DNA from: Ascarosepion bandense
Taxonomy: Eukaryota > Mollusca > Cephalopoda > Sepiida > Sepiidae
Direction: 5' to 3'
NCBI GenBank assembly: GCA_037127315.1
Contig: JBBBDQ010000350.1
Coordinates: forward strand, 3,907,501-3,971,500
Length of the DNA: 64,000 nucleotides
Numbering within the stretch: the stretch's first letter is position 1; every line of letters starts with the position of its first letter. The notes beneath the pieces were generated by a model, which worked only from the letters and a program-made list of their open reading frames with translations, had not been told where the DNA came from and searched no databases. Of the stretch, positions 53,330-62,838 are shown one piece after another. Both the position numbers and the translations under genes were made by a program.

Positions 53330-54840
53330 ATGAGCCCTTTGGGTATTTCAAGGCACACTAATTTAAGAAGGATATTATAAAGCGTTGACCTACAGTGTCA
53401 AATGTTTTTGTGAGATCAATGAAGCTCTGTCAGAGATCAAGTGGCAGCTCTCTGCGCTTCTCTTGAACTTGTCTGGCTGTCAAGTTCATATCTGTTGTAC
53501 CTTAAATAAGCCTAAAGCCATATTGTGATTCTGGACGAATTTTTAGTGCAACATTGTCCAACGATCGCTTCAAGCGTATCCTTGCAAAGATTTTTGATAA
53601 CAACCGACAACACTGAGATACCACGGTAGTCATTTCAAAAGGCGTTGGGACCCTCCTTATATAAAGAGACGGGAATAACATCCCTCCACCCATATGGAAT
53701 GTCACCTCTCATTTAAAATGTATGTAACATGGTAGACAGTGGCCCCAATATCATCTTATTACCTTGTTGCACCATTTAGACACAAATGCCATCGTTTCTA
53801 GGGGCTTTCCCGGTATTCATCTGTTTTATAGCTAGCATTATTCCATATTGGATGGGTTGTGAAGCTGATTGATTAAAGGGGTCTGTGGCTGTCGTTTGAC
53901 AACAACAGAGTTTACTATAACCTCGCAGCTAAAATCATCACAGAAATGTAGTATTCTGGACTTAATTTCGTCTGTAAAAGCTCGTTGCCAGTCTTTGTTG
54001 GCAATGACAGAAGATGGTGGGTTATAGACAAGGTTGTTGTAGCAGATGGACGGCCTCCTTCTCACTGCAAAGTGTCCTTGATTTGCTCGTAAATCCTACT
54101 GAACCGTTGTTTTACACTGTGGAATATTTCTCAATATTATTCCGTTCCCTACCACATACCGAACAAGAAAAATTGTTAAGTGCCGCTTTTTACCTGCTCA
54201 TGACTTTTCTGTGAGGCTTTAATTTTCTTTAAACCAATCCGGTCTTCTGTCTATAAAACCTAACGTAAAGGAAGCAGCTACATAGAGTTTTTGCTTCTTC
54301 ATATTGTTCAAACATTTTAGGTCAGTTTAGTTTGGGTGCTTCATTTCTCTTGGGCACCTTCACCGGCACTACACCTGCGCGCAGTGATTGGCAGACAGAC
54401 TCATAGAAGCCTGTAGTCTGCCTAACATTCAACCTTCGCACCACAGACAGATTTGGCACCCAACAGGTTTTTCCAAGAACAATCACGTAATCGATAATAT
54501 GGGTGCTTCCAAGTAGCCTTATATTTGTCCTGATGTCTGAACCATGTATTGGTCATCATTAGCTTTAACTGCTGTCAAAGCTGAAACAAGAGTAACCCAT
54601 TTGTATTAGATTTACCCATTCCATAACGCCCCATATTACTCCAGGTTTCAATGTCACGTCTTACATGAGCAGTGAGGCTCACCTGAAGTGCAAATTTATC
54701 ATTCTTATTCACATTTCTCGGTATTGTTCAAAGTTCACCATAGAAATTGTTTATTTTGTCCTGGTGATTGACAAGAGTTGGCACATAAACACTAGTCATT
54801 GTCATGAATTAACCTAAAATAACTTGCAGACGCTGTTTCA
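53330..54840 (-). pseudogene. LINE family 3: endonuclease end and reverse transcriptase start, decayed
   Basis: Minus strand, many stops. Upstream part: THIIDYVIVLGKTCWVPNLS V and VRRLNVRQTTGFYESVCQSL, matching the WxxIDYVxVxxR...DVxxTRxxxGADCWTDHxLV end of AP endonuclease domains. Then NPPSSVIANKDW and QLHNPSNME, APRNDGICV-type wording, PYGWRDVIPVSLYKEGPNAF, NDYRGISVLSVVIKNLCKDT L and ITIWL/FRLI, the order of LINE reverse transcriptase motifs 0-2. The intended family may be the same as LINE 2; I could not link them. Likely continues upstream to the endonuclease N-terminus at 56505-56665. In intron 2. Confidence 0.75.
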
Positions 54841-54959
54841 TTATGCGGTCGGAGAAACCATGAGCAACTTGTCAAACACTACGTTTTAACAGCAAACCTA
54901 TACTTGTCCTACATCGAAAATTGGACGACCGTCCTTTGTAAAACAGGGCGTAGCCAGAC

Positions 54960-55400
54960 TGCCATTTGCCATTCAATTTAAAAACTAAAGCATTCAAATT
55001 AAATTTTACTGCATTCAAATTAAAAAAGATTTTATTCAATTTAAAAACTAAGGCATTTAAATTAAATATTACTGCATTCAAATAAAAAAACACTTGATTC
55101 AATTTAAGAACTAAGACATTAAATATTACTGCATTCAAATTAAAAAACAATTTTTCAATTTAAAAACCAAGGCATTCAAATTAAATATTACTGCATTCAA
55201 ATAAAAAAAACACTTCATTCAATTTAAGAACTAAGGCATTAAATTAAATATTACTGCATTCAAATTAAAAAACAATTTTTCCATTTAAAAACTAAGGCAT
55301 TCAAATTAAATATTACTGCATTCAAATTTTTAAAAAAACAATTTAATTTAAAAACTAAGGTATTCAAATTATAAGCCATTCATTTTAAAACATAATATTT
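54960..55400. repeat. ~63-bp AT-rich minisatellite
   Basis: About seven units of ATTCAATTTAAAAACTAAGG CATTCAAATTAAATATTACT GCATTC with spacing of 63 bp (starts at 54971, 55034, 55097) and some shorter units. The minus-strand open frame with repeated FNLNAVIFNLNALVFKLN is a by-product of the repeat. Confidence 0.9.
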
Positions 55401-55464
55401 TTGTTATCGATATAAAATGGTATCTAATTCATCGTCTAAATTCGCAATTGCCAAAGAAAAGAGG

Positions 55465-56120
55465 AGTTCAAATGAACACCAAGAGAGACAAACACGTACT
55501 ATCAAACTATGTGATACTAACGTAATAATTACATAATTAAATTAAAATCAGTGAATTGTAAATTAATTCTCTATGCCGAATGAGTTAGTTTTTAAATCGA
55601 ATGTCTTTTTTTCATTTGAATCCACTATTATTTAATTTGAATGCAATAATATTTAAAATGTGAATGCAATGAAAGGGAATGCAATGAAGTGACTGCAATA
55701 AAATGTGAATTAAATGAAGTGAATGGAATGAATTCGGCTGGAATTCGCCGAGTTCGAATTCCAGTCGAATTCCAGTCGAATTCCTTGCATTTACTTACGC
55801 GCAAATACCCTTGGGAAAGGTATTAATCGGTCTCTTTCCTCCAGTTATGGGTTAAATAACAGGACAGATTGGGTTCTACAGCCTTGGCTGGCAACCAGTC
55901 TACCACAGAAAGCAATGGCAACCTACTGCATGAAAATCATCTGCCCAGTCTCTTTCGAGACATGATCGGCCAAAGTGGGTATCATGTATGGCACTTAACT
56001 GACTGAATATTTAAAACGAATGCCGTAGATTATAAACTGAATGAGAAATGGTGTGAAATCTGGTCATTATCAGGAAGTCTTATTTTTGAAAGTGCAACTA
56101 TATCATAGTTAATACCAGTC
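55465..56120. repeat. Duplicated block copy 1 (carries a SINE-A insertion)
   Basis: GAACACCAAGAGAGACAAAC, ACTATCAAACTATGTGATAC TAACG, TTGAATGCAATAATATTTAA AA before, and GTAGATTATAAACTGAATGA G, GGTCATTATCAGGAAGTCTT after the SINE. The same series occurs without the SINE at 56283-56580. The end encodes, on minus, YDIVALSKIRLPD, the LINE endonuclease motif. Confidence 0.85.
55659..56005 (+). repeat. SINE family A insertion with 11-bp target duplication
   Basis: Flanked by AATATTTAAAA at 55648-55658 and 56006-56016. Core SINE-A runs from GAGTTCGAATTCCAGTCGAA TTCC to CACTTAACTGACTG; the first ~90 bp are a scrambled repeat of TGAATGCAATGAA-type wording and a doubled B-box segment, so the head is rearranged. 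The paralogous empty site AATATTTAAAA is at 56467-56477. Confidence 0.88.
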
Positions 56121-56204
56121 ATGAAAGCTCTTGCCGCGTGTTTCCTCGTTAACAATGCCTTATTATTTTATTGTTTTGTAAGAATTATGTCGTCAAATAG
56201 TGAA

Positions 56205-56270
<66 letters not shown>

Positions 56271-56282
56271 TCTCTATTATGC
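56118..56282. repeat. Duplicated segment with (TA)n, copy 1
   Basis: ATGAAAGCTCTTGCCGCGTG TTTCC ... GTAAGAATTATGTCGTCAAA TAGTGAAG followed by ~62 bp TA (56207-56268). Recurs at 57177-57345. Confidence 0.85.
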
Positions 56283-56580
56283 AGATGAACTCCAAGAGAG
56301 ACATACATGTACTATCAAACTATGTGGTACTAACGTAATAATTGCATAATTATATAAGAATTAGCGAATTGTAAATTCATTCTTTAAATTGTATGAGTTA
56401 GTTTTTCGATTGAATGACTTCTTTTTTTTTTAATTTGAATGCAATATTATTTTATTTAAATGCAGTAATATTTAAAATTAATGTCCTAGATTATAAACTG
56501 AATGGCAAATGGTGTAGTATCTGGTTATTGTCAGGAAATCTTGTTTTTGAAAGTGCAATTATATCATAATCATAGTAGGA
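56283..56580. repeat. Duplicated block copy 2 (empty SINE site)
   Basis: Matches 55465-56120 minus the SINE: GAACTCCAAGAGAGACATAC, ACTATCAAACTATGTGGTAC TAACG, AGTAATATTTAAAATTAATG, GGTTATTGTCAGGAAATCTT. This copy shows the pre-insertion arrangement. Confidence 0.85.
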
Positions 56581-56920
56581 CAGTTCTCTATCAGAAGAAG
56601 AGTGTGTCGCTCAGGATGAGAGGATTCTGGCAAAGTCAAAGAGGGTGCGTACATTCCAACACGCGATCTTAAGATTTGATATTTTTTATTTTTGATGAAG
56701 TCTTTTGTCCATGATTTGTTTTAGGGGATTTATTGATCAATTGCAGTTCACTTGCATGTGTGAAAAAATTGCCAGCCGTATGGTCCTGACCAGATTTATA
56801 ATGGTAAGCTTGGTTTAGCCCAGATTTTCTTGTTTCTTCCTGAAAGCAGGTGTGCAGTGCTTTCCCTGAAAAAAAGCCGAGAAGGGACAACTCAGTGCCG
56901 CTGGGACAACTCATGACTGA
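56505..56920 (-). pseudogene. LINE endonuclease N-terminus, decayed
   Basis: Minus strand from 56670: LKIACWNVRTLFDFARILSS, a stop, ATHSSSDRELSYYDYDIIAL, SKTRFPDNNQI. This follows the AxWNVRTLxD...RTALIARELxxYxIDIAALSETR pattern that opens AP endonuclease domains of LINEs. 56670-56914 upstream is an open 81-codon frame with no recognised domain, possibly 5' sequence of the same element. Confidence 0.75.
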
Positions 56921-57176
56921 GGCAACTCAAAACCGAGCCAATTTAACACCAGAAAAAACATCAATTTTTTTTATAATCGAATAAAAATAATTTATAAAGG
57001 ATTAAGGTCTTAATCTTCTTTCTTGTAATACTGACCGTTGTGTATATATATATATATATATATTTTCTCGTCACGCCCATGAAGAAAGAGAGTATGGTGA
57101 AGCAGCGTCGGCTCAGTTCATTAGAGAAACAATAGCGAGGCAGCGTCGCTTAGTTCATTCTATTTACTACCAGCTA
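56921..57176. other. Intron 2, no recognised gene
   Basis: Contains a short (TA)n at 57043-57062. AGCAGCGTCGGCTCAGTTCA TT and AGGCAGCGTCGCTTAGTTCA TT at 57104-57160 form a short direct repeat. Confidence 0.5.
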
Positions 57177-57292
57177 TTAAACATTACTCCCAGTTATGAA
57201 AGCTCTTGCCGCATGTTTGCTTTTTAACAGTGCCTTATTGTTTTGTTTTATTTTTTGCAAGAATTATGTCGTCAAGTAGTGAAGATCATATA

Positions 57293-57332
<40 letters not shown>

Positions 57333-57353
57333 ATCATAATAAAGACCGTTGTG

Positions 57354-57422
<69 letters not shown>

Positions 57423-57430
57423 TCCCTCCT
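57177..57430. repeat. Duplicated segment copy 2 with (TA)n and (CA)n(TA)n
   Basis: CAGTTATGAAAGCTCTTGCC GCATG ... AAGAATTATGTCGTCAAGTA GTGAAG, TA run 57288-57325, then CA run 57361-57411 followed by TA. Confidence 0.9.
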
Positions 57431-58020
57431 GTCATGCTAAGGGGTGATAACCTGTAATAAAACAGCTAATAATCCTATAAAATATTTTGCCATTACTTTT
57501 GACGGCAGGAGTACACTCGTTTGTAAATATTTATCTTCTGATAAGGCATTTGATTTGAAAAGGCATTATGTAAAATATGAACCAGTGTTTTTTTGTTTGT
57601 AATTATCTTTAATAAATGAAATCGTAAAAATTTTATTTCTAATAAAGTAAATTGACAAATAAAAATAATCCAATACAACACACTTGTTTTTAATTATTTC
57701 TGATAAAGTAAATCAACATTCTAAAATATTGAATTATTTTTTTATATATCAACTTGATTAAAAATAATTTTCTTTACGATTTATTTTATAAAAATTAATT
57801 AAACAAAAAACAAAAAACTTACGATCAGACTACTCAATTTGTATGCGGTATAAGCAGTCTCTAATTATTTTAACTGGCGCCTGCCATTGGTTCATAGCTG
57901 TATTAAGATGAGAGTTCACATAGAGTTCACATTGGAACCACAGGTTTTTCCGGGGTTGAAGCCACCTCATAATATGCGGTTCGTTTCGTAGCCATTTTCA
58001 TGTATTAAATTGGCATCTAT
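57431..58020. other. Intron 2, AT-rich, no gene
   Basis: No feature recognised. Confidence 0.45.
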
Positions 58021-58024
58021 CTTC

Positions 58025-58025
<1 letters not shown>

Positions 58026-58062
<37 letters not shown>

Positions 58063-58129
58063 CTGAAGATTGCTGCTTTTAACCATGAAACAGACTGTCG
58101 CTGCTGAGTGTTGAATTCAATGTTTACTT

Positions 58130-58176
<47 letters not shown>

Positions 58177-58177
58177 T
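58026..58177. repeat. (TA)n and (TAGA)n microsatellites
   Basis: About 35 bp TA at 58026-58060 and about 12 TAGA units at 58130-58177, shortly upstream of exon 3. Confidence 0.95.
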
Positions 58178-58235
58178 GTATAATTGTTCTTAACGTTCAC
58201 GCTCTCAAATCGTGTATTCCGATAATGTTTTTCAG

Positions 58236-58265
58236 GCCCCAAATCCTCAAGTGGAATGGGAGGCA
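58236..58265 (+). CDS. Exon 3 (30-nt mini-exon) of the secreted-protein gene
   Basis: Acceptor GATAATGTTTTTCAG ends at 58235, donor GTAAGTATAC starts at 58266. With the carried A the frame reads SPKSSSGMGG and leaves one base (A). Multiple of three and phase 1 at both ends, like exon 2, so it is another cassette whose skipping would keep the frame. Ser/Gly-rich, linker-like. A 30-nt exon is near the lower size limit, so support rests on the two canonical sites and frame agreement. Confidence 0.6.
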
Positions 58266-58413
58266 GTAAGTATACATGACATACATATTTTTGGACTTTT
58301 TATGTGAGTATATATTTCATTGTTTGCTTAGGTGTGTATGCGTGTTCGTACTTCTGTCTTTTTATGAGAGCTTGTATAACGATGCGCTTGTGTTTATGTC
58401 AGTGTGTATTTTA

Positions 58414-58416
<3 letters not shown>

Positions 58417-58476
<60 letters not shown>
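58417..58476. repeat. (TG)n microsatellite
   Basis: About 58 bp. Confidence 0.95.
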
Positions 58477-58559
58477 ACTCGCCCCTTAAAATGGATGTCC
58501 AAAACGACAATAGTTTTATGACTGAAATTCTAAAAGAGACCTAAAGTTAAAAAAGACGA

Positions 58560-58852
58560 ATTTATCTATATTTCTGAGATGGGGTAGTATTTACAGTATT
58601 TACATTATTCAAACTATTGTCCTCATCTTTCTTGCCATTTGTACGACCTTTCGGCCGTTGTACGCTCCGGCTTTCTTCAGGTACTAGGAATTTCGAACAG
58701 AACCCTTTATTACAGTCTCCATCCCTTTGCGTAGTAGGCTCTACTACTAATACGATACTACGATAGTCTAATATTGAACTCACAACTCTTGGGGTCAAGG
58801 CACAAGAACTAACTAACGTCAATACCTACTGGGCCATGTGTCCTTAAGAATA
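58560..58852 (-). repeat. SINE family B, minus, with middle deletion
   Basis: TATCTATATTTCTGAGATGG GG, TCGGCCGTTGTACGCTCCGG C, TATTGAACTCACAACTCTTG GGG, ACTGGGCCATGTGTCCTTAA G. The middle GTTATCTCCC part is missing. Confidence 0.8.
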
Positions 58853-59085
58853 CAATACTAGGCTACAGCAGTGGTTAACAAGTAACTTACAGGGTTAGAG
58901 GGAGATAATTCATGACTACCAGAATAGGCTCTACGCAAAGGGATGAAGATATATATCCCAGTGATTGTAATGAAGGGTTCTGTTAGAAATTCCTAGAACC
59001 TAAAGAAGGCCGGAGCGTACAACGACAGACACATCGTACAAATGACAAAAAAGAGGACAATAGTCTGAATAATGTAAATACTGTA
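58853..59085 (+). repeat. SINE family B, most of the body
   Basis: ATACTAGGCTACAGCAGTGG, GTTAGAGGGAGATAATTCAT GAC, AAGGCCGGAGCGTACAACGA C, ending AATGTAAATACTGTAAAA. It lies head-to-head with the minus copy. Confidence 0.8.
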
Positions 59086-59164
59086 AAAAAGGAGAAATAG
59101 TCAATCTTTGAACACCTTCACTGCTGCTGTAAAGTCTTCTTTTTACTTAATAATAATATAGATT

Positions 59165-59580
59165 GATCGGTTGGTTTGTTGATTTGGTTTAGCGGCAAAT
59201 CAACACTTTTATGGGTTATTTAATACCGAAATGTAAGTATTTTAAACACAATCTTATGGCTTCAAGTACAGATAAAAAATTATTGTTGGTAATTCTGCTA
59301 TAAATAATTATTGTTGGTAATTATTTTCATATAAAAATGTATTACTAGTATTTTCACTATAAAAAATTGATTTTATACTTTTATAGACTTTTGTTTTTTA
59401 TTTGGGTGGGTTCACTATTTGCTCATAGCTGTGACCTTAACAGATGCTATCACCCTGGGCCAGGTCGGACCTGGAAACAACAGAAATTAAGAAGTGGTCC
59501 TACGCTCTGCAAAACATCCATTATCCCGACCAGAGGCCTTGCTGCCAGACGTGGTTTATCGTCATACTCAGAAATAGGGA
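59165..59580 (-). repeat. SINE family D (shared tail, own head)
   Basis: Left end TCGGTTGGTTTGTTGATTTG G, GCGGCAAATCAACAC, then GTTGGTAATT-type internal repeats, then ACTATTTGCTCATAGCTGTG ACC and GACCAGAGGCCTTGCTGCCA GACG, as at 20875-21430. Confidence 0.7.
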
Positions 59581-60160
59581 ATAAAATAGATGGGTATGAC
59601 ATAAGATATGACATATGATTCCGGGTGGGAAACCACAAACACACACAAAAATAACAAAAACAGATATGGAGATAGAAGATGTAAGTTGTATCGAACAAAA
59701 ATATACAAACTGGAACGCGGGTTAGTCAATTCAGGAATACTATTAGTTGAAATCAATATATACAGTCTTTCAGTGAAATAGTATGTCCGGGTGATGAGTC
59801 TATATCCAAACAACTCCAACTCTGCACTAACCTACTGACCAACTAAGCAACTGCTTACAACTCTACCACGGTATTTACCAACCTTCCCACGCAAGGTTAG
59901 ATGTGACACAAGGTCATTTTATTGTGGGTCTTCCCGGCCATATAGGCGGGCCAAAAAATGTCTGCCTATTTTTACCGAGTCGTGATTCTACCCTTCGTCG
60001 GAACCAGGACTGGGTTATTGCTCTCTGCTCGGAAGCAGATAGCGCCCTCTGCCCGAAGGCAGAGAGCTGACAGTGTCATGGCAGTAGAGGTAAATCTGAG
60101 ACTTACAACTCTACATATATTGGTTTTACTACAACCACACTCTCCCGTAGACTTACATGT
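59581..60160. other. Intron 3; paired hairpins at 60022-60073
   Basis: Mostly unrecognised. Two adjacent strong hairpins: TCTGCT-CGGA-AGCAGA and CTCTGCC-CGAA-GGCAGAG. They resemble the hairpin pair in the GC-rich insertion at 34794-34867. Confidence 0.5.
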
Positions 60161-60164
60161 CATC

Positions 60165-60375
60165 TTTCTGATCAGAGTACTATTAAACAACATTTCTCTG
60201 AAAAACATAAACATGTAGGTAATATCAGAAAGATTTTGGTCAACAATACGGTGATCCTTACTCATACACACAGTAAGAGGAACCTGCAGATATTGAAGGC
60301 CATGTACATCAAATCTAAACAACCAACACTCAATAAAATCACCTTTAAATCCGGACATAACACATTACATTGCAT
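60165..60375 (+). pseudogene. Possible Penelope-like element C-terminal fragment
   Basis: The + frame reads STIKQHFSEKHKHVGNIRKI LVNN, HSKRNLQILKAMYIKSKQPT LNKI. This resembles the region after the GIY-YIG nuclease core in Penelope-like and related retroelements (short helix, then ...LKVKEALxIxxxKPxLNxQ). The YIG motif itself is not present. A LINE with a similar tail is an alternative. Confidence 0.45.
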
Positions 60376-60735
60376 TTGAATACATGGTTTTGTTGTCATT
60401 TCGCGCCATCACGCGGTGTGACGTCATAAAATCGCATTGCAAATTTGAGAACAGCGTTTATTATTTTTGGTAACTATTGCCGTTGCCAAGCGGAGTTTTA
60501 TGTCAACACAAAATAAAATCATCGGTGATGGCGGATGTTATTGTATTACAGTCTAAATAACACCTCTCTGAAGATGGCTCATGTGAGCCGAAAGCTTAGA
60601 AGCAAGTTAATAAAAAGTTATCCAAATGTTGGAGAATTTTTGTCTTTATTTTCAACTGAAATTAAAGCCAAAATACGACGTTTAGAACGGCTCTTGATTA
60701 AACATAATAGACATTCATTGTTTCTTATATTTAAC
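60376..60735 (+). other. Sequence with a CTGAAGA-hairpin-GAAA module, no gene
   Basis: At 60570-60600: CTGAAGA-TGGCTC-ATGT-GAGCC-GAAA, the hammerhead-type arrangement with a 5-bp stem II. I do not see a proper stem I or cleavage-site U, so it is not called a ribozyme. A TGACGTCA site occurs at 60419-60426. Confidence 0.45.
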
Positions 60736-60736
60736 A

Positions 60737-60737
<1 letters not shown>

Positions 60738-60782
<45 letters not shown>

Positions 60783-60849
60783 CTCTCTTCATATTAACTC
60801 CTGAATAATAATATTATACATGTGTGTACCCTCATATGTATATTAATTT

Positions 60850-60902
<53 letters not shown>

Positions 60903-60921
60903 AAGAAAGATAATAATAATA

Positions 60922-60959
<38 letters not shown>

Positions 60960-60960
60960 G
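60738..60960. repeat. (TA)n, (GA)n and (ATT)n microsatellites
   Basis: TA 60738-60781, GA 60854-60894, ATT 60909-60959. Confidence 0.95.
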
Positions 60961-61107
60961 TCATTTTTCATCATATTTCGATTTCTGCTTTGGTCTCACT
61001 ACCAACCAGGTCTGCGGGGAGACCTAAGGCAGGTAGTGGCGTGTTGTTATGGCTCCATTTCATGTTTTTCTATCTTCCCTATCATCACCAGCATTACATA
61101 GATAAAG

Positions 61108-61144
<37 letters not shown>

Positions 61145-61480
61145 AATACTGATCCTACTTTTATTCCTCCCCTGTTGAATATGTGCATTAAACAAATCTG
61201 GTATGAAATGGGTTTTCTTATTTTTGGTGACTGGAGAATTATTAGTAGAAAAAATAGGAGTCTATTCAATCCACCACCCGCCCAGAGATACAAAAGTAAG
61301 TAATTAAGTAGCACTGTTAAATATTAGAAGAGATGAAGATTATTGATTTACAAAGTTCACAAGCGTGAGTCAAGGTAAAAATGTACAATGCAAAAATAAA
61401 GATTTGTCTAGCTTACGTTGTATTCTTGTGTAAAGTTTCAGCTGAAAAAAATTGTTTTAAAAAGATATTTTCTTGTGAAT
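60961..61480. other. Intron 3, no gene; (ATT)n at 61110-61142
   Basis: No recognised family apart from the microsatellite. Confidence 0.5.
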
Positions 61481-61484
61481 GTTC

Positions 61485-61960
61485 AAGATGTAATTTAATT
61501 GAATAGTTCTGGATTATGAAACGTTCGTGGAAGGATATTCTGTATGAGGGAAAGTTTGTTGAAGAATATTCTCTATGATGGAGAAGTTGTTGATTTCAGC
61601 TTGGCAGATGGATACGAACTTTGACAGTTTAGGTTCGCGCCGCATGGCGAACGAAGTGGGCGATTGTTGTTACATGGCGGATATACACGGGCGTCTGCTT
61701 CCGGGCCAAACTGAACTTGTAGCTGGGTCTCATTTAAATACCTTTCTGTATGGATCAAAAACGCTTCGGAGGGAAAATTACATCTCGTGCAGAAACATTT
61801 CTGTGAAGAGAATTAGCCAATCAGATTGCGAGCTTTAGAAAAATTAAGAAAGCTGGTTGGAGCCTACTTTGAAGAAAACTGCACAAAATTTGACTAGTAA
61901 AAATAAAGCGATAAGTAAATTGTCGTCAAGCTGCGATTAGTAAATTGTCCAATGATAGTT
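61485..61960 (+). repeat. CCAAT-containing repeat with ~25-bp tandem end, copy 2
   Basis: Second copy of 44240-44650 in the same orientation and same gene (intron 3): GTTCGCGCCGCATGGCGAAC G, TTAGCCAATCAGATTGCG, ACTGCACAAAATTTGACTAG TAA and two end units GCGATAAGTAAATTGTCGTC / GCGATTAGTAAATTGTCC at 61908 and 61933. Confidence 0.6.
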
Positions 61961-62051
61961 AAGTAATATTTTATATCCCATGACATTACGAGTTTCAACG
62001 AAATATGTGCAAAGGAATTTATACATTTTTTTCTGAAGGGTACAAAAGGAT

Positions 62052-62834
62052 TGTGGTGATACCGACCGAACAAAAGCGAGAAACCGGATGTTGGCTCTCT
62101 CACAACAAAAAGTCAAATGAATAAAACTCGTCGTCGCGCATCCGGGTTCGCGCAGATGCTCCGGCTGAAAAATAAAAATTAACCAAATATCAAATTTCCA
62201 TTTCGCGAGCCTACACGAATTTTATTTACCAGCCAATGGGAAGCCCAGAATCAAATTCAAGTATGGAAATCCAAAACAAGCTGTTTGATCCAAAAGGCAG
62301 ATATAAAAAGTGGAGACAAAGCATCATTAGACAGACCGGAGGAGACGGACGAGCTGATTAGTTTCTCCCTTGACTTAAGTCGAGCGGCTACTATGCTGAC
62401 CTCTTTCCTTCCCCTGTCTCATAAGTACTTACTGACCCCTTCAAAGACATTCCTCAAAGTACTTACTGACTTACTGACTTTAGAAGCGGCAACTTCAAAA
62501 TGAACATCCCCTTACCTACAAGACGCTTCCACATTCTTAAGCCTTTTATCTCTTTTAGCTTTATATTATTTTCCATGAACACTTTAACCTCCGCTGGACT
62601 TTTATTTCAAGTATTATTTTCATTGTAAAATCATTGATTGAAATGTATATATATAAATGTTATTTTATACTCAAATTGCCTTTCTTGATTTTATAATCAT
62701 TTTATGAATTATAGTGGGCTATCTTCCCACAAGGCCAAATTCCGTTAACCTGCACGGTATACAATTACCCTTCACTATCACGGAATCCTACTACAACTAG
62801 AAAAAGAATAAATAATATAAAATACGCCCCTATA
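62052..62834 (+). mobile_element. Solo LTR, family L1 copy 3
   Basis: 783 bp with exact 4-bp duplication GGAT (62048-62051 and 62835-62838). Ends TGTGGTGATACCGACC and CGCCCCTATA. CCAATGGGAAGCCCAG at 62224, TATA box GATATAAAAAG at 62300 and an AATAAATAATATAAAAT (poly(A)-signal-like) near 62807: U3-R-U5 order of an LTR read on +. No internal region. In intron 3. Confidence 0.9.
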
Positions 62835-62838
62835 GGAT

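Noticed and set aside
53502..54065. Minus frames as host genes
   Set aside because: They fit the motif order of a LINE reverse transcriptase and contain many stops.
54872..55150. Repetitive FNLNA... protein on minus
   Set aside because: It is simply the 63-bp minisatellite read in an open frame; indels elsewhere in the array break it.
56123..57260. ATGAAAGCTCTTGCC... frames at 56123 and 57197 as signal-peptide genes
   Set aside because: The hydrophobic start is attractive, but the two copies change frame relative to each other, one stops after 27 codons and the other runs into (TA)n; they are a duplicated repeat.
60054..60358. 128-codon minus frame at 59972-60358
   Set aside because: Overlaps a better + strand match to a Penelope-type C-terminus; no recognisable domain on minus.
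60419..60426. TGACGTCA as a CRE-driven promoter
   Set aside because: A single site with no TATA box, start codon or exon nearby; lies in intron 3.
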